Assembly (NCBI RefSeq): GCF_002934235.1
Contig: NZ_PTIS01000004.1
Span: 62,001 to 126,000, forward strand
Direction: 5' to 3'
DNA: 64,000 bases
Source of the DNA: Clostridium algidicarnis DSM 15099
GTDB lineage: Bacteria; Bacillota; Clostridia; Clostridiales; Clostridiaceae
The notes under the pieces were generated by a model that did not search any database, was not told where the DNA came from, and saw only the letters and a list, made by a program, of their open reading frames with translations. Shown here piece after piece: positions 55,842 to 62,901 of this stretch. The position numbers and the translations under genes are program-made. Every line of letters starts with the position of its first letter. Within the stretch, counting starts at the first letter, position 1.

Positions 55842-57377
55842 ATGAAAAAACACTCACTTATTAAGGGTACTATAATACTTGGACTTGCAGGAATTGTATC
55901 TAAGTTTTTAGGATTATTTTTTAGATGGCCTCTTATAATGTTAATAGGGGATGAAGGAATAGGATATTATCAAATGTCCTATCCTCTTTATACCTTTTTT
56001 ATAGCCTTAGCCTCGGGAGTGCCAATAGCTATATCTAAATTAGTTTCTGAAAAAAATGCTTTAGGTGACAAAGAAGGCATAATGAAGGTTCTTAAAGAAT
56101 CTTTCATATTGATGATTTTTATGGGATTTGGTAGCACTGCTTTGCTTCTTATATTTTCTAAACATATAATAAGTTATTTACAATGGAGCGAAAAGTCATA
56201 TTATTCCCTTATTGCAATATCTATAGCACCTTCATTTATAGCTATAATGAGTGTACTTAGAGGTTTTTTCCAAGGACTACAAAATATGAAACCAACAGCT
56301 GTATCGCAAATTATTGAGCAGCTAGGTAGAGTGATAGTAGGAGTTGGACTTGCTGTTTTGTTATTACCTTATGGAGTAGAATATGCGGCGGGAGGAGCTG
56401 CTATTGGGGCATCGGCAGGAGGGCTTTTTGGAGGCGTTTATTTAACAATAAAGTATATAAGAATAAAAATGCCAATAAGGCTATTTAAATTAAAAAAGGA
56501 TGAAAAGGTTCTAGAAAGCTTACTTAGAATTTCAATCCCGCTATCACTTGGTGCTACAGTTGCAACTATAATGGGACTTATAGATTCTATTTTAGTGCCT
56601 AAAAAGTTGCTAGAAGCTGGACTCACATCTAAAGAGGCCACAATACTTTATGGTCAGTTAACAGGGAAAGCTAATGTGTTAGTAAATGTTCCTTTAACAC
56701 TTTGTGTTGCGTTGTGCTCTGCAATAATTCCAATTATTGCAGAGGCGTATATATTAAGAAGAAAAAATGACATTATAAATAAGGTGGAGGTTGCAATTAA
56801 GATATCATCTGTAATTGCAATTCCATCTATGTTAGGACTCATGTTTTTAGCAAAGCCTATAATGACACTTATATTTCCGAATTACGGGGAAGGATATAAT
56901 ATACTAAAGTACTTAGCCTTATCCATACCAGCTACAGCATTAGCTCAAATAAGTACCGCCATCCTACAGGGGACAGGACATTATTTCAAACCTATCATAA
57001 ACCTTTTCGTAGGTTGCGTGTTCAAGGTAATGATAACTTTATTTATGGTTCCTTTGCCACTTTTCAATATTTATGGTGCTGTTATAGGAACCATAGTTGC
57101 ATATACATTAGCAGCCTACCTCAATATGAAGGATGTAAGAAAAAAGCTAAATATAAGCATAGATTATTATAATACCACTATAAAACCATCTTATGCATCT
57201 GTTATAATGATAATAGCGGTGATTATAAGTTATAATAAAACTATTATTTATACTGGTAGTAATGGTATAGCTTGCATTGTATCCATACTTCTAGGTATTA
57301 TTATATATATAATTTTAGTGATTGCTTTTGGAATATTTAAATATAACTATATAAAAGATAGATTTTTAAGGAGATAG
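55842..57377 (+). CDS. Polysaccharide/lipid-flippase-like membrane protein (YabM/SpoVB family)
   Basis: A 511-residue protein of the MOP superfamily with about fourteen membrane helices. N-terminal IKGTIILGLAGIVSKFLG and internal LRGFFQGLQNMKPTA and ILQGTGHYFKPIINL match YabM/SpoVB/MurJ-like flippases, proposed to move lipid-linked precursors for wall or spore cortex. Position between spoVT and yabN supports orthology to Bacillus YabM. TTTGGAGGT before ATG. The MazG gene follows after 11 bases. Confidence 0.87.
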   Translation: MKKHSLIKGTIILGLAGIVSKFLGLFFRWPLIMLIGDEGIGYYQMSYPLYTFFIALASGVPIAISKLVSEKNALGDKEGIMKVLKESFILMIFMGFGSTALLLIFSKHIISYLQWSEKSYYSLIAISIAPSFIAIMSVLRGFFQGLQNMKPTAVSQIIEQLGRVIVGVGLAVLLLPYGVEYAAGGAAIGASAGGLFGGVYLTIKYIRIKMPIRLFKLKKDEKVLESLLRISIPLSLGATVATIMGLIDSILVPKKLLEAGLTSKEATILYGQLTGKANVLVNVPLTLCVALCSAIIPIIAEAYILRRKNDIINKVEVAIKISSVIAIPSMLGLMFLAKPIMTLIFPNYGEGYNILKYLALSIPATALAQISTAILQGTGHYFKPIINLFVGCVFKVMITLFMVPLPLFNIYGAVIGTIVAYTLAAYLNMKDVRKKLNISIDYYNTTIKPSYASVIMIIAVIISYNKTIIYTGSNGIACIVSILLGIIIYIILVIAFGIFKYNYIKDRFLRR

Positions 57378-57388
57378 GGGAGAAACAA

Positions 57389-58834
57389 ATGATTAAAATA
57401 TTAGGTCTAGGACCTGGCTCACCTGAAGCATTAACATTAGGCACTTTAAATGAGCTTAAGTCAGGAAAAGATATATATCTAAGAACAGAAAAACATCCCA
57501 CAGTAGACTATATTAAAAGTATGGATATAAAGGTTCATACCTATGATTTTGCTTATGATAAGTTTGATAGCTTTGACAAAGTATATCAGTTTATAGCTGA
57601 GGATTTAATAAAAAGACATAATATAGTGGATGAGGTTATATATGCAGTACCAGGGCATCCTTTAGTAGCAGAGCGGACTGTAAATATTTTAATAGATTTA
57701 TGCGAAAACCAAGGAATAGCTGTAGAAATTGTCCCAGCAGTAAGTTTTATTGATGTTATTATAGAAAGACTAAAGATAGATCCTATAAATGGACTTAAAA
57801 TAATAGATGCTTTTGATGTTGGAAATCAAAATTTAGATAATAATGCAGGATTAATAATAACCCAGGTATATGATCAGTTAATATCATCAGAGGTGAAAAT
57901 TAGATTGCTAGATTACTACCATTATGATAAAGAAATATACTTTGTTCGGGCAGCTGGTGTTAAGGGAGAGGAAAGCATAAGGAAAATACCTTTATATACA
58001 TTAGACAGGCAAGCGGACATAGATTATCTCACATCGTTATACATACCTAAAGGAGGTAAAGAAAATAAAGGGTTAAGCGAACTATTAGATATAATGGAGA
58101 AATTACGGTCAGAAGAAGGTTGCCCTTGGGATAGAGAGCAAACACATGAAAGTCTAAAAAGATATCTAGTAGAAGAGAGCTATGAGGTTATAGAGGCTAT
58201 AGAGGAAAAAGATGATGAAAAAATAATAGAAGAATTAGGTGATGTACTACTACAGGTAGTGTTTCACGCTGTTATAGGGAAAGAAGAAGGTTATTTTAAC
58301 ATTAATGATATCATAAATTCTATAAGCAAGAAGATGATAGATAGACATCCTCATGTGTTTGGAGATACAAAAGTTGATAATTCAATAGAGGTTATGGTAA
58401 AATGGGAAGAAATAAAAAGCATAGAAAAGGGATATAGCACTGTGGTAGATGCTATGGAACATATAGCAAAATCTTTACCTTCTTTAATAAGAGCAGAAAA
58501 AGTACAATCTAAGGCTAAAAAGGTAGGATTTGACTTTGATGTTGTAGACGGGGCTATGGATAAGATAATAGAAGAATTTTATGAGTTAAAAGAAGTATAT
58601 AAAGGCTCAAATGAGGCAATAATAGAAGAAGAAATGGGAGATTTAATATTTTCTTGCGTTAATGTAGCTAGGATGCTAGGCATAGATTCAGAACTTGCCC
58701 TTAACAAAACTATAAATAAATTCATAAAAAGATTTAAATTCATGGAAGACACAGCTAAAAGTAAAGAGATAAAATTAGAACAGATGTCACTGGAAGAAAT
58801 GGATCAATTATGGAATTTATCTAAAAGCATATAA
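57389..58834 (+). CDS. mazG: Tetrapyrrole-methylase-like/MazG fusion (YabN)
   Basis: A 481-residue fusion: an N-terminal SAM methylase-like domain (about 1-215; IKILGLGPGSPEALTLG, VYAVPGHPLVAE-type loop read as YAVPGHPLVAER) and a C-terminal MazG nucleotide pyrophosphohydrolase with two copies (about 230-330 and 365-460). Ligands: WDREQTHESLKRYLVEE, EELGDVLLQVVFH and EEEMGDLIFSCVN. It is the YabN-type protein of unknown precise substrate, likely cleaning aberrant NTPs. Co-transcribed with yabM. Confidence 0.92.
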   Translation: MIKILGLGPGSPEALTLGTLNELKSGKDIYLRTEKHPTVDYIKSMDIKVHTYDFAYDKFDSFDKVYQFIAEDLIKRHNIVDEVIYAVPGHPLVAERTVNILIDLCENQGIAVEIVPAVSFIDVIIERLKIDPINGLKIIDAFDVGNQNLDNNAGLIITQVYDQLISSEVKIRLLDYYHYDKEIYFVRAAGVKGEESIRKIPLYTLDRQADIDYLTSLYIPKGGKENKGLSELLDIMEKLRSEEGCPWDREQTHESLKRYLVEESYEVIEAIEEKDDEKIIEELGDVLLQVVFHAVIGKEEGYFNINDIINSISKKMIDRHPHVFGDTKVDNSIEVMVKWEEIKSIEKGYSTVVDAMEHIAKSLPSLIRAEKVQSKAKKVGFDFDVVDGAMDKIIEEFYELKEVYKGSNEAIIEEEMGDLIFSCVNVARMLGIDSELALNKTINKFIKRFKFMEDTAKSKEIKLEQMSLEEMDQLWNLSKSI

Positions 58835-59084
58835 CAAAAAAGAGCAGTTTAGAAGGAATATTCATATAAATGTAGAATAATAAGATTTATAAAAGCAATT
58901 TTGCGTTATTAAATAGCAGGTTATAAATAAAAAAATAAAATACTTGTAATGTAGATGTAGACTTGTATTGCAATTAATTATATAATATGATAATGTATAA
59001 TAAATTTATAAAACTTATACATACAAACTTATTCAATATATTGTCTAGGTTTAAACTAACTCTAATTTAAAGGAGGAAACAAAA

Positions 59085-59360
59085 GTGAATAAATCAGAAT
59101 TAATCTCAAGCATGGCTGAAAAAAGTAAATTAACTAAAAAAGATGCAGAAGTAGCATTAAAAGCTTTTATAGAAAGCGTAGAAGAGTCTTTAGAAAAAGG
59201 TGAAAAGGTTCAATTAGTTGGCTTTGGAACTTTCGAAACAAGACAAAGAGCTGAAAGAGAAGGAAGAAACCCAAGAACTAAAGAAACTATAAAGATTCCT
59301 GCAACAACTGCTCCAGTATTTAAAGCTGGTAAGGAGTTCAAGGAAAGAGTTAATAAATAA
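59085..59360 (+). CDS. hup: HU-family DNA-binding protein
   Basis: A 91-residue histone-like protein that bends and packages DNA. N-terminal helices [20 protein letters not shown] (outline), GFGTFE and the arm [13 protein letters not shown] with the conserved P-A-x-T-A-P tail are all present. GTG start behind AAAGGAGG. Its location between mazG and rqcP is typical of clostridia. The 250 bases upstream show no clear promoter to me. Confidence 0.95.
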   Translation: MNKSELISSMAEKSKLTKKDAEVALKAFIESVEESLEKGEKVQLVGFGTFETRQRAEREGRNPRTKETIKIPATTAPVFKAGKEFKERVNK

Positions 59361-59374
59361 CTTTAAAACTATTT

Positions 59375-59401
59375 AACCCGGGTTTATCTCGGGTTATTTT
59401 T
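59375..59401 (+). terminator. Intrinsic terminator after hup
   Basis: AACCCGGG-TTTAT-CTCGGGTT hairpin followed by ATTTTTG. Confidence 0.85.
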
Positions 59402-59416
59402 GTAGGAGGAATTAAA

Positions 59417-59680
59417 ATGAGATTAGACAAATATTTAAAAGTATCTAGAATAATAAAAAGAAGAACAGTGGCAAAAGAAATTTGTGAAAGTGGTAGAGTT
59501 ACCATTAATTCAAAAGTAGCTAAAGCAAGTACAGACATAAAAGAGGGAGATATAATAGAAATTAAATTTGCAAACAACTCCTTAAAGGCAGAAGTACTAA
59601 AACTTTCAGAACATGTTAAAAAAGAAGATGCTAGACTTATGTATGAAATAATAGAGGGTGAAGAGGATGTAGAGGATTAG
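59417..59680 (+). CDS. rqcP: S4-domain ribosome quality-control factor RqcP
   Basis: An 87-residue S4 RNA-binding protein ([30 protein letters not shown]). Bacillus YabO/RqcP holds peptidyl-tRNA on the 50S during alanine tailing by RqcH. Length and position (yabO slot, before yabP and yabQ) support orthology over the Hsp15 heat-shock relative. TAGGAGGA before ATG. Confidence 0.92.
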   Translation: MRLDKYLKVSRIIKRRTVAKEICESGRVTINSKVAKASTDIKEGDIIEIKFANNSLKAEVLKLSEHVKKEDARLMYEIIEGEEDVED

Positions 59681-59750
59681 AAAACTTTTATAATCGGATT
59701 AGAGAAACATTCATAGTTGTATTATATAATTATTGATGTAGGAGTTTTAG

Positions 59751-59797
59751 CCTCTTAAAGGATGATTAGGTTATAAATCGGTATATCCTAAAAGAGG
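59751..59797 (+). promoter_or_regulatory. Hairpin masking an upstream-ORF ribosome site
   Basis: CCTCTT-AA-AGGAT (59751-59763) pairs with ATCCT-AA-AAGAGG (59785-59797): two helices separated by a symmetric internal loop, 21-base apical loop. The 3' arm overlaps the AGAGGTGG ribosome site of the 25-codon ORF that leads into yabP. Confidence 0.5.
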
Positions 59798-59805
59798 TGG
59801 CAAAA

Positions 59806-59883
59806 ATGAATAGCATATATATACAACCTTTCACATATATTGTAGAGAAATATAGTAGGAGGTTGTTTTCTTATGGAAAATAA
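59806..59883 (+). CDS. 25-residue upstream ORF overlapping yabP (possible leader peptide)
   Basis: ATG with AGAGGTGG eight bases upstream, followed by 25 codons (starts MNSIYIQPFTYIVEK, ends YGK) and a TAA at 59881-59883. It overlaps the yabP start by 11 bases in another frame and covers the yabP ribosome site. The peptide is Tyr-rich with a basic end. It could couple or attenuate yabP translation. Coding status is uncertain. Confidence 0.35.
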   Translation: MNSIYIQPFTYIVEKYSRRLFSYGK

Positions 59884-60169
59884 AAAAGACACCAAAGGTG
59901 AAGATAAAAAAAGTAATTTAACTTTAGATAATAGGAAAAGATTATTCCTTACAGGAGTTATAGAAGTATTTAATTTTAATGAAGAAACTATTTCATTGAA
60001 CACATCTATAGGAGTATTAAACATAAGAGGTAAGAATTTAAAAATGAACAAGTTGGATGTTCAAAATGGAGAGGTAATAGTCGGTGGAACTATAGATTCA
60101 TTTGTATATAGCACTTTAGAAGCAAAAAGGGTTAATACAGATAGCATAATAAAAAGATTATTTAAATAG
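59873..60169 (+). CDS. yabP: Sporulation protein YabP
   Basis: A 98-residue YabP-family protein; conserved core NRKRLFLTGVIEVFNFNEE and LNIRGKNLKMNKLDVQNGEV. In Bacillus, yabP and yabQ are mother-cell (SigE) genes needed for spore cortex and coat. GTAGGAGG precedes the ATG within the small overlapping ORF. yabQ follows after 12 bases. Confidence 0.93.
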   Translation: MENKKDTKGEDKKSNLTLDNRKRLFLTGVIEVFNFNEETISLNTSIGVLNIRGKNLKMNKLDVQNGEVIVGGTIDSFVYSTLEAKRVNTDSIIKRLFK

Positions 60170-60181
60170 GTGGAGAGAAAC

Positions 60182-60568
60182 ATGATAATACCTTTATTAT
60201 TTCAGTTTAAAACTATACTATTTAGCATATTATCAGGTATTATAACAGGTATTTTATTTGACTTTTATAGAATTATAAGAGGACACAATAAAAATAAAGT
60301 ATTAGCAGTCTTCCAAGATCTTTTGTTTTGGATTTTAGCATCAATTATTGTATTTGTCTTTTTGCTTTACACCAATTATGCTCTTATTGTACCCTATGTT
60401 TACCTATACATAGCTCTAGGGATATATATATACCTTAAACTTTTAAGTAAATATATTTTAAAAGTACAATATGCTATATATAGATTTATAGCAAAAGTGT
60501 TTAGAGTAGGCTTTAATCACGTATTTTACCCACTAAAATTAATATTTTATAACAAAAGTAAAAAATAA
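60182..60568 (+). CDS. yabQ: Spore cortex biosynthesis protein YabQ
   Basis: A 128-residue membrane protein with helices at about 5-27, 45-65 and 70-92, typical of YabQ, required for cortex formation. FQFKTILFSILSGIITGILFDFYRIIRG is the conserved start in outline. ATG 60182 follows GGTGGAGAG; the frame's GTG at 60170 is part of that ribosome site. Followed by divIC. Confidence 0.9.
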   Translation: MIIPLLFQFKTILFSILSGIITGILFDFYRIIRGHNKNKVLAVFQDLLFWILASIIVFVFLLYTNYALIVPYVYLYIALGIYIYLKLLSKYILKVQYAIYRFIAKVFRVGFNHVFYPLKLIFYNKSKK

Positions 60569-60655
60569 CTATGAAAACACTTGAATAAAATAGGTTTTAT
60601 ATTTAAAATAGAGATATAGATAAACCATACTATTATCTTAAAGGGGAAAAGAACT

Positions 60656-60934
60656 ATGAAAAGCAAGAAAATTACCCTTAAAAGCGTAATAATAATTTTA
60701 TTATTGATTTTTAGCTTATATACAGTAATAACCCAACAGCTAACTATGGGTAAAATTAAAAAAGATATATATAAGCAAGAAAAGGAGCTAGAATTAGTAA
60801 AAGAAAAAAATCAAAAGTTAAAAGATGAATTTGAGTTATCAAACACTGGACTTTACAAGGAAAAACAAGTAAGAGAAAGATTGGGATATGTAAAGGACGG
60901 AGAGACTCCTGTAATAGACAGTAAGTCAGAGTAA
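60656..60934 (+). CDS. divIC: Septum formation initiator DivIC/FtsB family
   Basis: A 92-residue bitopic protein: N-terminal membrane segment (about 11-28), a coiled coil (about 32-70; KKDIYKQEKELELVKEKNQ) and a short C-terminal motif around GYVKDGE. Works with FtsL and DivIB in the divisome. AAGGGG before ATG. Its place between yabQ and yabR matches Bacillus. Confidence 0.92.
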   Translation: MKSKKITLKSVIIILLLIFSLYTVITQQLTMGKIKKDIYKQEKELELVKEKNQKLKDEFELSNTGLYKEKQVRERLGYVKDGETPVIDSKSE

Positions 60935-61007
60935 CTCACTTGAGTTTAGGTTTATTATTTTATATAATATAATATATTAATTATTTTTAAGGAGGAGTCT
61001 TTTTAAT

Positions 61008-61412
61008 ATGACCTTAATGGCAGGAAACATTTTAGAAGGTACAGTGGTTAACATTACTAATTTTGGGGCTTTTGTTGAAGTTGAAGGAAAAACAGGTTTA
61101 GTTCATATTTCTGAAGTAGCAGATAATTTTGTTAAGGATATAAGAGAATATCTTAAAGAACAAGATAAAGTAAAAGTAAAAGTTATTTCTATAGATGATA
61201 ATGGCAAAATTAGTCTTTCCATCAAACAAGCTATTGTAAAGCAAAGATCTAATAAACCAGTTGAAATTGATTGGGAATCAGAAAAAGGTAAGGCAGCTTC
61301 AGGTAACTTTGAAGATATAATGACAAGATTTTTAAAGGATAGTGAAGAAAGATTACAAGATGTTAAAAAACATCAAGATAATAGATCAAGAGGATATAAT
61401 AAGAAAATGTAA
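61008..61412 (+). CDS. yabR: S1-domain RNA-binding protein (YabR)
   Basis: A 134-residue protein: an S1 domain (about 3-77; GTVVNITNFGAFVEVEGKTGLVHISEV outline) and a charged C-terminal tail. YabR/GSP13-like S1 proteins bind ribosomes or RNA; the exact role is unsettled. AAGGAGGAG precedes ATG. The tRNA cluster and spoIIE follow, as in Bacillus. Confidence 0.9.
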   Translation: MTLMAGNILEGTVVNITNFGAFVEVEGKTGLVHISEVADNFVKDIREYLKEQDKVKVKVISIDDNGKISLSIKQAIVKQRSNKPVEIDWESEKGKAASGNFEDIMTRFLKDSEERLQDVKKHQDNRSRGYNKKM

Positions 61413-61430
61413 CTTAATATGATAAGTAGT

Positions 61431-61470
61431 AACCTCCTAGATTTTTAATATAGGGGGTTATTTTTATTTT
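61431..61470 (+). terminator. Intrinsic terminator after yabR
   Basis: AACCTCCTA/TAGGGGGTT stem (one G-T pair), 11-base loop, then ATTTTTATTTT. Confidence 0.8.
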
Positions 61471-61613
61471 AAAAGGCTATTTGATTTTATTAAAAATTTA
61501 AAATTAGAAAGATTATTAATAAAACTGATAGCTTTGAAAGGCTTACGTTGTAACATGTTAATGGACTTTTAATATACAAAAATAATATATAAAAGGCATA
61601 TAGAAAAAAGTTG

Positions 61614-61642
61614 TTGACAATAGATATAACATCATATATAAT
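61614..61642 (+). promoter_or_regulatory. Consensus SigA promoter of the tRNA cluster
   Basis: Perfect TTGACA (61614-61619), 17-base spacer, perfect TATAAT (61637-61642), 30 bases before the first tRNA. Suited to strong, growth-linked tRNA transcription. Confidence 0.9.
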
Positions 61643-61672
61643 AATGTATGTCGCCAAGAAAAAACATAAAAC

Positions 61673-61761
61673 GCTGGAGTGGCGGAACTGGCAGACGCAC
61701 AGGACTTAAAATCCTGCGGTGGTTAAACACCGTACCGGTTCGATTCCGGTCTTCAGCACCA
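61673..61761 (+). tRNA. tRNA-Leu (anticodon TAA), copy 1
   Basis: An 89-base class II tRNA with acceptor GCTGGAG/CTTCAGC, anticodon loop CTTAAAA (TAA), a long variable arm GGTG/CACC and encoded CCA. First gene of the cluster. Confidence 0.97.
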
Positions 61762-61793
61762 ATGTACTTATATATTTGATTAAATAATAATAT

Positions 61794-61869
61794 CGCGGAG
61801 TGGAGCAGTTGGCAGCTCGTCGGGCTCATAACCCGAAGGTCGTGGGTTCAAGTCCTACCTCCGCAACCA
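61794..61869 (+). tRNA. Initiator tRNA-fMet (CAT), copy 1
   Basis: A 76-base tRNA with the initiator hallmarks: unpaired C1-A72 at the acceptor end and three G-C pairs closing the anticodon stem (CGGG CTCATAA CCCG). CCA is encoded. Differs from copies 2 and 3 by one base in the D loop and one in the T loop. Confidence 0.97.
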
Positions 61870-61882
61870 AAAAAGTAAATAT

Positions 61883-61959
61883 GGCGGAATAGCTCAGCTG
61901 GCTAGAGCATTCGGTTCATACCCGAAGGGTCGTAGGTTCAAGTCCTATTTCCGCTACCA
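61883..61959 (+). tRNA. Elongator tRNA-Met (CAT), copy 1
   Basis: 77 bases, acceptor GGCGGAA/TTCCGCT with discriminator A and encoded CCA, anticodon loop TTCATAC. The acceptor resembles Bacillus elongator tRNA-Met and not the tRNA-Ile2 that also carries a CAT anticodon gene. Confidence 0.92.
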
Positions 61960-61964
61960 AAAGT

Positions 61965-62053
61965 GCTGGAGTGGCGGAACTGGCAGACGCACAGGACTTA
62001 AAATCCTGCGGTGGTTAAACACCGTACCGGTTCGATTCCGGTCTTCAGCACCA
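61965..62053 (+). tRNA. tRNA-Leu (TAA), copy 2
   Basis: Identical to copy 1, exactly 292 bases downstream of it. Confidence 0.97.
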
Positions 62054-62085
62054 ATTTACTTACATATTTAATTAAATAATAATAT

Positions 62086-62161
62086 CGCGGAGTGGAGCAG
62101 CTGGCAGCTCGTCGGGCTCATAACCCGAAGGTCGTGGGTTCAAATCCTACCTCCGCAACCA
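62086..62161 (+). tRNA. Initiator tRNA-fMet (CAT), copy 2
   Basis: 292 bases downstream of copy 1, with D-loop AGCTGG in place of AGTTGG and T-loop TTCAAAT in place of TTCAAGT. Confidence 0.97.
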
Positions 62162-62174
62162 AAAAAGTAAATAT

Positions 62175-62251
62175 GGCGGAATAGCTCAGCTGGCTAGAGC
62201 ATTCGGTTCATACCCGAAGGGTCGTAGGTTCAAGTCCTATTTCCGCTACCA
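62175..62251 (+). tRNA. Elongator tRNA-Met (CAT), copy 2
   Basis: Identical to copy 1, 292 bases downstream of it. Confidence 0.92.
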
Positions 62252-62256
62252 AAAGT

Positions 62257-62345
62257 GCTGGAGTGGCGGAACTGGCAGACGCACAGGACTTAAAATCCTG
62301 CGGTGGTTAAACATCGTACCGGTTCGATTCCGGTCTTCAGCACCA
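62257..62345 (+). tRNA. tRNA-Leu (TAA), copy 3
   Basis: 292 bases downstream of copy 2, with one change (CATC for CACC) in the variable arm that turns a G-C pair into G-T. Confidence 0.97.
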
Positions 62346-62377
62346 ATTTACTTATATATTTAATTAAATAATAATAT

Positions 62378-62453
62378 CGCGGAGTGGAGCAGCTGGCAGC
62401 TCGTCGGGCTCATAACCCGAAGGTCGTGGGTTCAAATCCTACCTCCGCAACCA
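62378..62453 (+). tRNA. Initiator tRNA-fMet (CAT), copy 3
   Basis: Identical in sequence to copy 2 and last in the cluster; the expected third tRNA-Met is missing. Confidence 0.97.
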
Positions 62454-62492
62454 AAATTAAATATAGATAAAAGTTTATCTAGTATTAAAAAG

Positions 62493-62530
62493 TATTCGTT
62501 AAGATTAATCTTAGCGAATATTTTTTATTT
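62493..62530 (+). terminator. Intrinsic terminator of the tRNA cluster
   Basis: Near-perfect hairpin TATTCGTTAAGATT/AATCTTAGCGAATA with tiny loop and TTTTTTATTT run. Confidence 0.85.
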
Positions 62531-62618
62531 GGGTCTAAAAATAAATTAAATAGATATTTAAACTTTAATGTTATAATTCTTACTTGAAGTAAATAATTTG
62601 TTAATGTAAGAGAAATAA

Positions 62619-62657
62619 TATGTGGATATCTTTTTATAACCAAAAGTTATCCACATA
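62619..62657. repeat. Inverted repeat containing DnaA-box-like sequences
   Basis: TATGTGGATA (62619-62628) and TATCCACATA (62648-62657). The right arm includes TTATCCACA (62647-62655), a perfect DnaA box; the left arm reads ATATCCACA on the other strand, one base off. Internal CTTTT/AAAAG can extend the stem. Confidence 0.6.
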
Positions 62658-62795
62658 TTAATAGATTTTTTTTTAATACATGACAAATAAAATATAATTT
62701 TAATAGGATACCATATTAAATAATGTGTATTTTTTGAATTTAAGAAAAGATGAGAGCATTTTATGTCCTAATAATAAAAAAGTTTCATACAGCTT

Positions 62796-62828
62796 ATGAC
62801 ATTTATTTCCTCCAGCTCTTGTTATAAT
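62796..62828 (+). promoter_or_regulatory. Spo0A-type SigA promoter of spoIIE with 21-bp spacer
   Basis: -35 ATGACA (62796-62801) and perfect -10 TATAAT (62823-62828) are separated by 21 bases. The same long spacing is known for B. subtilis spoIIE, a Spo0A~P-activated promoter. AAATGTCATAA on the opposite strand over the -35 is a weak match to a 0A box. Confidence 0.6.
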
Positions 62829-62901
62829 CTAATTAAGATAAAGGTTACTTACATTAGATTAAGAAGAAAAGAACTCAAAGAATTAAAGGGGGAAATATAC
62901 T

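Larger units (their letters stand above)
61673..62453 (+). repeat. 292-bp tandem repeat of tRNA Leu-fMet-Met units
   Basis: Gene starts repeat with an exact 292-bp period (61673/61965/62257; 61794/62086/62378; 61883/62175). Spacers are near-identical too. The third unit lacks tRNA-Met; similarity fades at its first base. Confidence 0.95.
62454..62901 (+). other. Gap between tRNA cluster and spoIIE, 448 bases
   Basis: No gene seen. Contents: tRNA-cluster terminator (62493), an inverted pair of DnaA-box-like sequences (62619-62657), and the spoIIE promoter (62796). The rest is AT-rich and unremarkable. Confidence 0.6.

Noticed and set aside
61632-61829. Minus-strand reading frame across the first tRNA genes.
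   Set aside because: It is antisense to well-folded tRNA genes and has no start signal.
61883-61959. Possibility that this CAT tRNA is tRNA-Ile2 (lysidine-modified).
   Set aside because: The GGCGGAA/TTCCGCT acceptor and CGG anticodon stem match elongator tRNA-Met; a search with a tRNA classifier would settle it.
62619-62657. Replication origin suggested by DnaA boxes.
   Set aside because: Only two boxes, no AT-rich unwinding repeat cluster and no dnaA/dnaN nearby.
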